From NCBI GenBank assembly GCA_052387095.1, contig JBQTJN010000075.1:1-14162 (forward strand): DNA of 14,162 nt, read 5' to 3'. Shown in pieces: positions 13,575 through 14,162 of this stretch. The translations under genes were made by a program, and so were the position numbers. This stretch comes from JBQTJN01 sp052387095 (GTDB lineage: Bacteria; Pseudomonadota; Alphaproteobacteria; Micavibrionales; Micavibrionaceae). The notes below the pieces were generated by a model. The model made no database searches, was not told the origin of the DNA, and was given only the letters and a program-made list of their open reading frames with translations. The stretch's first letter is position 1. Each line of letters begins with the position of its first letter.

Positions 13575-14130
13575 CTAAACCTTCGGGCCTATGAATTTCG
13601 CAAGCTTCGCTTGCTGATTTGTATTTGCCAGTTTTTGCGGCTTCCCGTCCCCAGATATTGGCGCCTTGATCCTCCCAAACATCTAGGTTGGAATCTTTCT
13701 TTATATTCTTTTTATACCAAGCCCTTTGATCACTCAAGTTTTCTGCTCGGGTCGCCCAGCCTTTTTCTGTAGCTTCATAATTCGCCTTACAGTGGAAATA
13801 CTTGTCAGCGCCATCTAATTGAACTTCGCGCATATCTATATAGTTCCGCCAAAAAACCCCAAAAGCACTTACGGACTTTTCATCCGATTTGAGTTTATCA
13901 TTCATCTTCGCCTGCGTCGGTCCGTCCGTTTTCATGACACCGTCATCCTTCAGATCATTATCTTTCTGAAAAGACTTGATAGATCGAAACAATCCATCAT
14001 CTGCGTAAGGCGAAAGTCCAGTCTCTGTATCGTCGTAGTATCCGAGCGCCGCCAGGGCAAATGTCACCGCCGCCACATCGTCAAAATCGGTTCTGGTGTC
14101 GCGGGCAATAGAACGTTTGAGTGTAAACAT
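13561..14130 (-). CDS. Peptidoglycan-binding domain fused to a serum amyloid A-like domain
   Basis: The 189-residue protein has two parts. Residues 15-78 look like a PG_binding_1 domain: AVTFALAALGYYD, then DDGLFRSIKSFQKDNDL, DDGVMKTDGPTQAKMND. Residues 88-189 follow the full length of the serum amyloid A fold signature in order: FWRNYIDMRE (93-102), DKYFHCKANYEA (109-120), LSDQR (132-136), EDQGANIWGRE (153-163) and a final HRPEGLDEKY (180-189). Human SAA1 has the counterparts MWRAYSDMRE, DKYFHARGNYDA, ISDAR, ADQAANEWGR and FRPAGLPEKY. An insert of about ten residues near 164-178 is extra. No signal peptide is seen. AAGGGAGA precedes the ATG at 14128-14130. It forms a coupled pair with the small membrane protein gene downstream. 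Its molecular activity is unknown. Confidence 0.85.
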   Translation of the reverse strand: MFTLKRSIARDTRTDFDDVAAVTFALAALGYYDDTETGLSPYADDGLFRSIKSFQKDNDLKDDGVMKTDGPTQAKMNDKLKSDEKSVSAFGVFWRNYIDMREVQLDGADKYFHCKANYEATEKGWATRAENLSDQRAWYKKNIKKDSNLDVWEDQGANIWGREAAKTGKYKSASEACEIHRPEGLDEKY

Positions 14131-14145
14131 GAAATCTCCCTTTTG

Positions 14146-14162
14146 AAAAAAAACACGAAGGT
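14146..14162 (-). terminator. Probable third terminator, cut by window edge
   Basis: On the minus strand the window begins ACCTTCGTG followed directly by eight T. This looks like the descending arm and T-run of an intrinsic terminator whose other arm lies to the right of the window. If so, cassette 1 is bounded by terminators on both sides. Only half of the hairpin is visible. Confidence 0.4.

Noticed and set aside
6137..14130. Canonical gene transfer agent cluster
   Set aside because: The holin resembles GTA holins, but the tail proteins and gene order are T7/podovirus-like, not the siphovirus-like set of the Rhodobacter-type GTA.
1..14162. CRISPR array, tRNA or rRNA genes
   Set aside because: No regularly spaced direct repeats and no cloverleaf or ribosomal RNA sequence were recognised. 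The repeats present are inverted and dispersed.

Overview
The window is bacterial chromosome, most likely from an alphaproteobacterium. The evidence is a yggT-folD gene pair, an isocitrate dehydrogenase of the long (~480 residue) form typical of alphaproteobacteria, and three copies of an interspersed palindromic repeat that begins GTCATTGCGAG and ends CTCGCAATGAC, a type I associate with alphaproteobacterial genomes. Genus cannot be decided from the sequence alone.

Left part (1-6084) is host chromosome. It starts with the last 30 codons of an IS5-type transposase (1-93, +), then a secreted putative zinc-metalloprotease-like protein (338-1042, -). Two different mobile palindromic repeats follow (1087-1202 and 1276-1367). 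Next come yggT and folD, which look like one operon (1392-2502, +), another palindromic repeat (2510-2604), an unrecognised gene (2714-3193, +), an AT-rich orphan gene encoding two tandem copies of an unknown domain (3365-4627, +), and the isocitrate dehydrogenase gene (4636-6084, -), convergent with the orphan.

Right part (6137 to at least 14130) is the late region of a prophage, all on the minus strand and therefore read right to left. The order matches a T7-like podovirus: tail tubular protein A (gp11-like), tail tubular protein B (gp12-like), a gp14-like internal virion protein, a candidate small terminase subunit, the large terminase, then a lysis module (small membrane/coiled-coil protein, SleB-type cell wall hydrolase, three-TM holin). 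Genes equivalent to T7 gp15, gp16 and the tail fibre are not in their usual place. Portal and capsid genes would lie to the right, outside the window.

The most unusual content is two AT-rich two-gene cassettes inserted among the tail genes. Cassette 1 (13338-14130) encodes a peptidoglycan-binding domain joined to a C-terminal domain closely resembling vertebrate serum amyloid A, followed by an overlapping gene for a single-TM protein with an exported Cys-containing tail. Cassette 2 (11800-12689) encodes a DUF2778/Tlde1-like L,D-transpeptidase-type protein (His-x9-Cys), followed by an overlapping gene for a three-TM protein. Each has a soluble cell-wall-related protein without a signal peptide first, a small membrane protein second, and the same GGCGGG-type intrinsic terminator immediately after. 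This layout suggests prophage-borne effector/immunity (or entry-enzyme/exclusion) pairs in a tail operon. That function is an inference; the domain resemblances, overlaps and terminators are directly visible.
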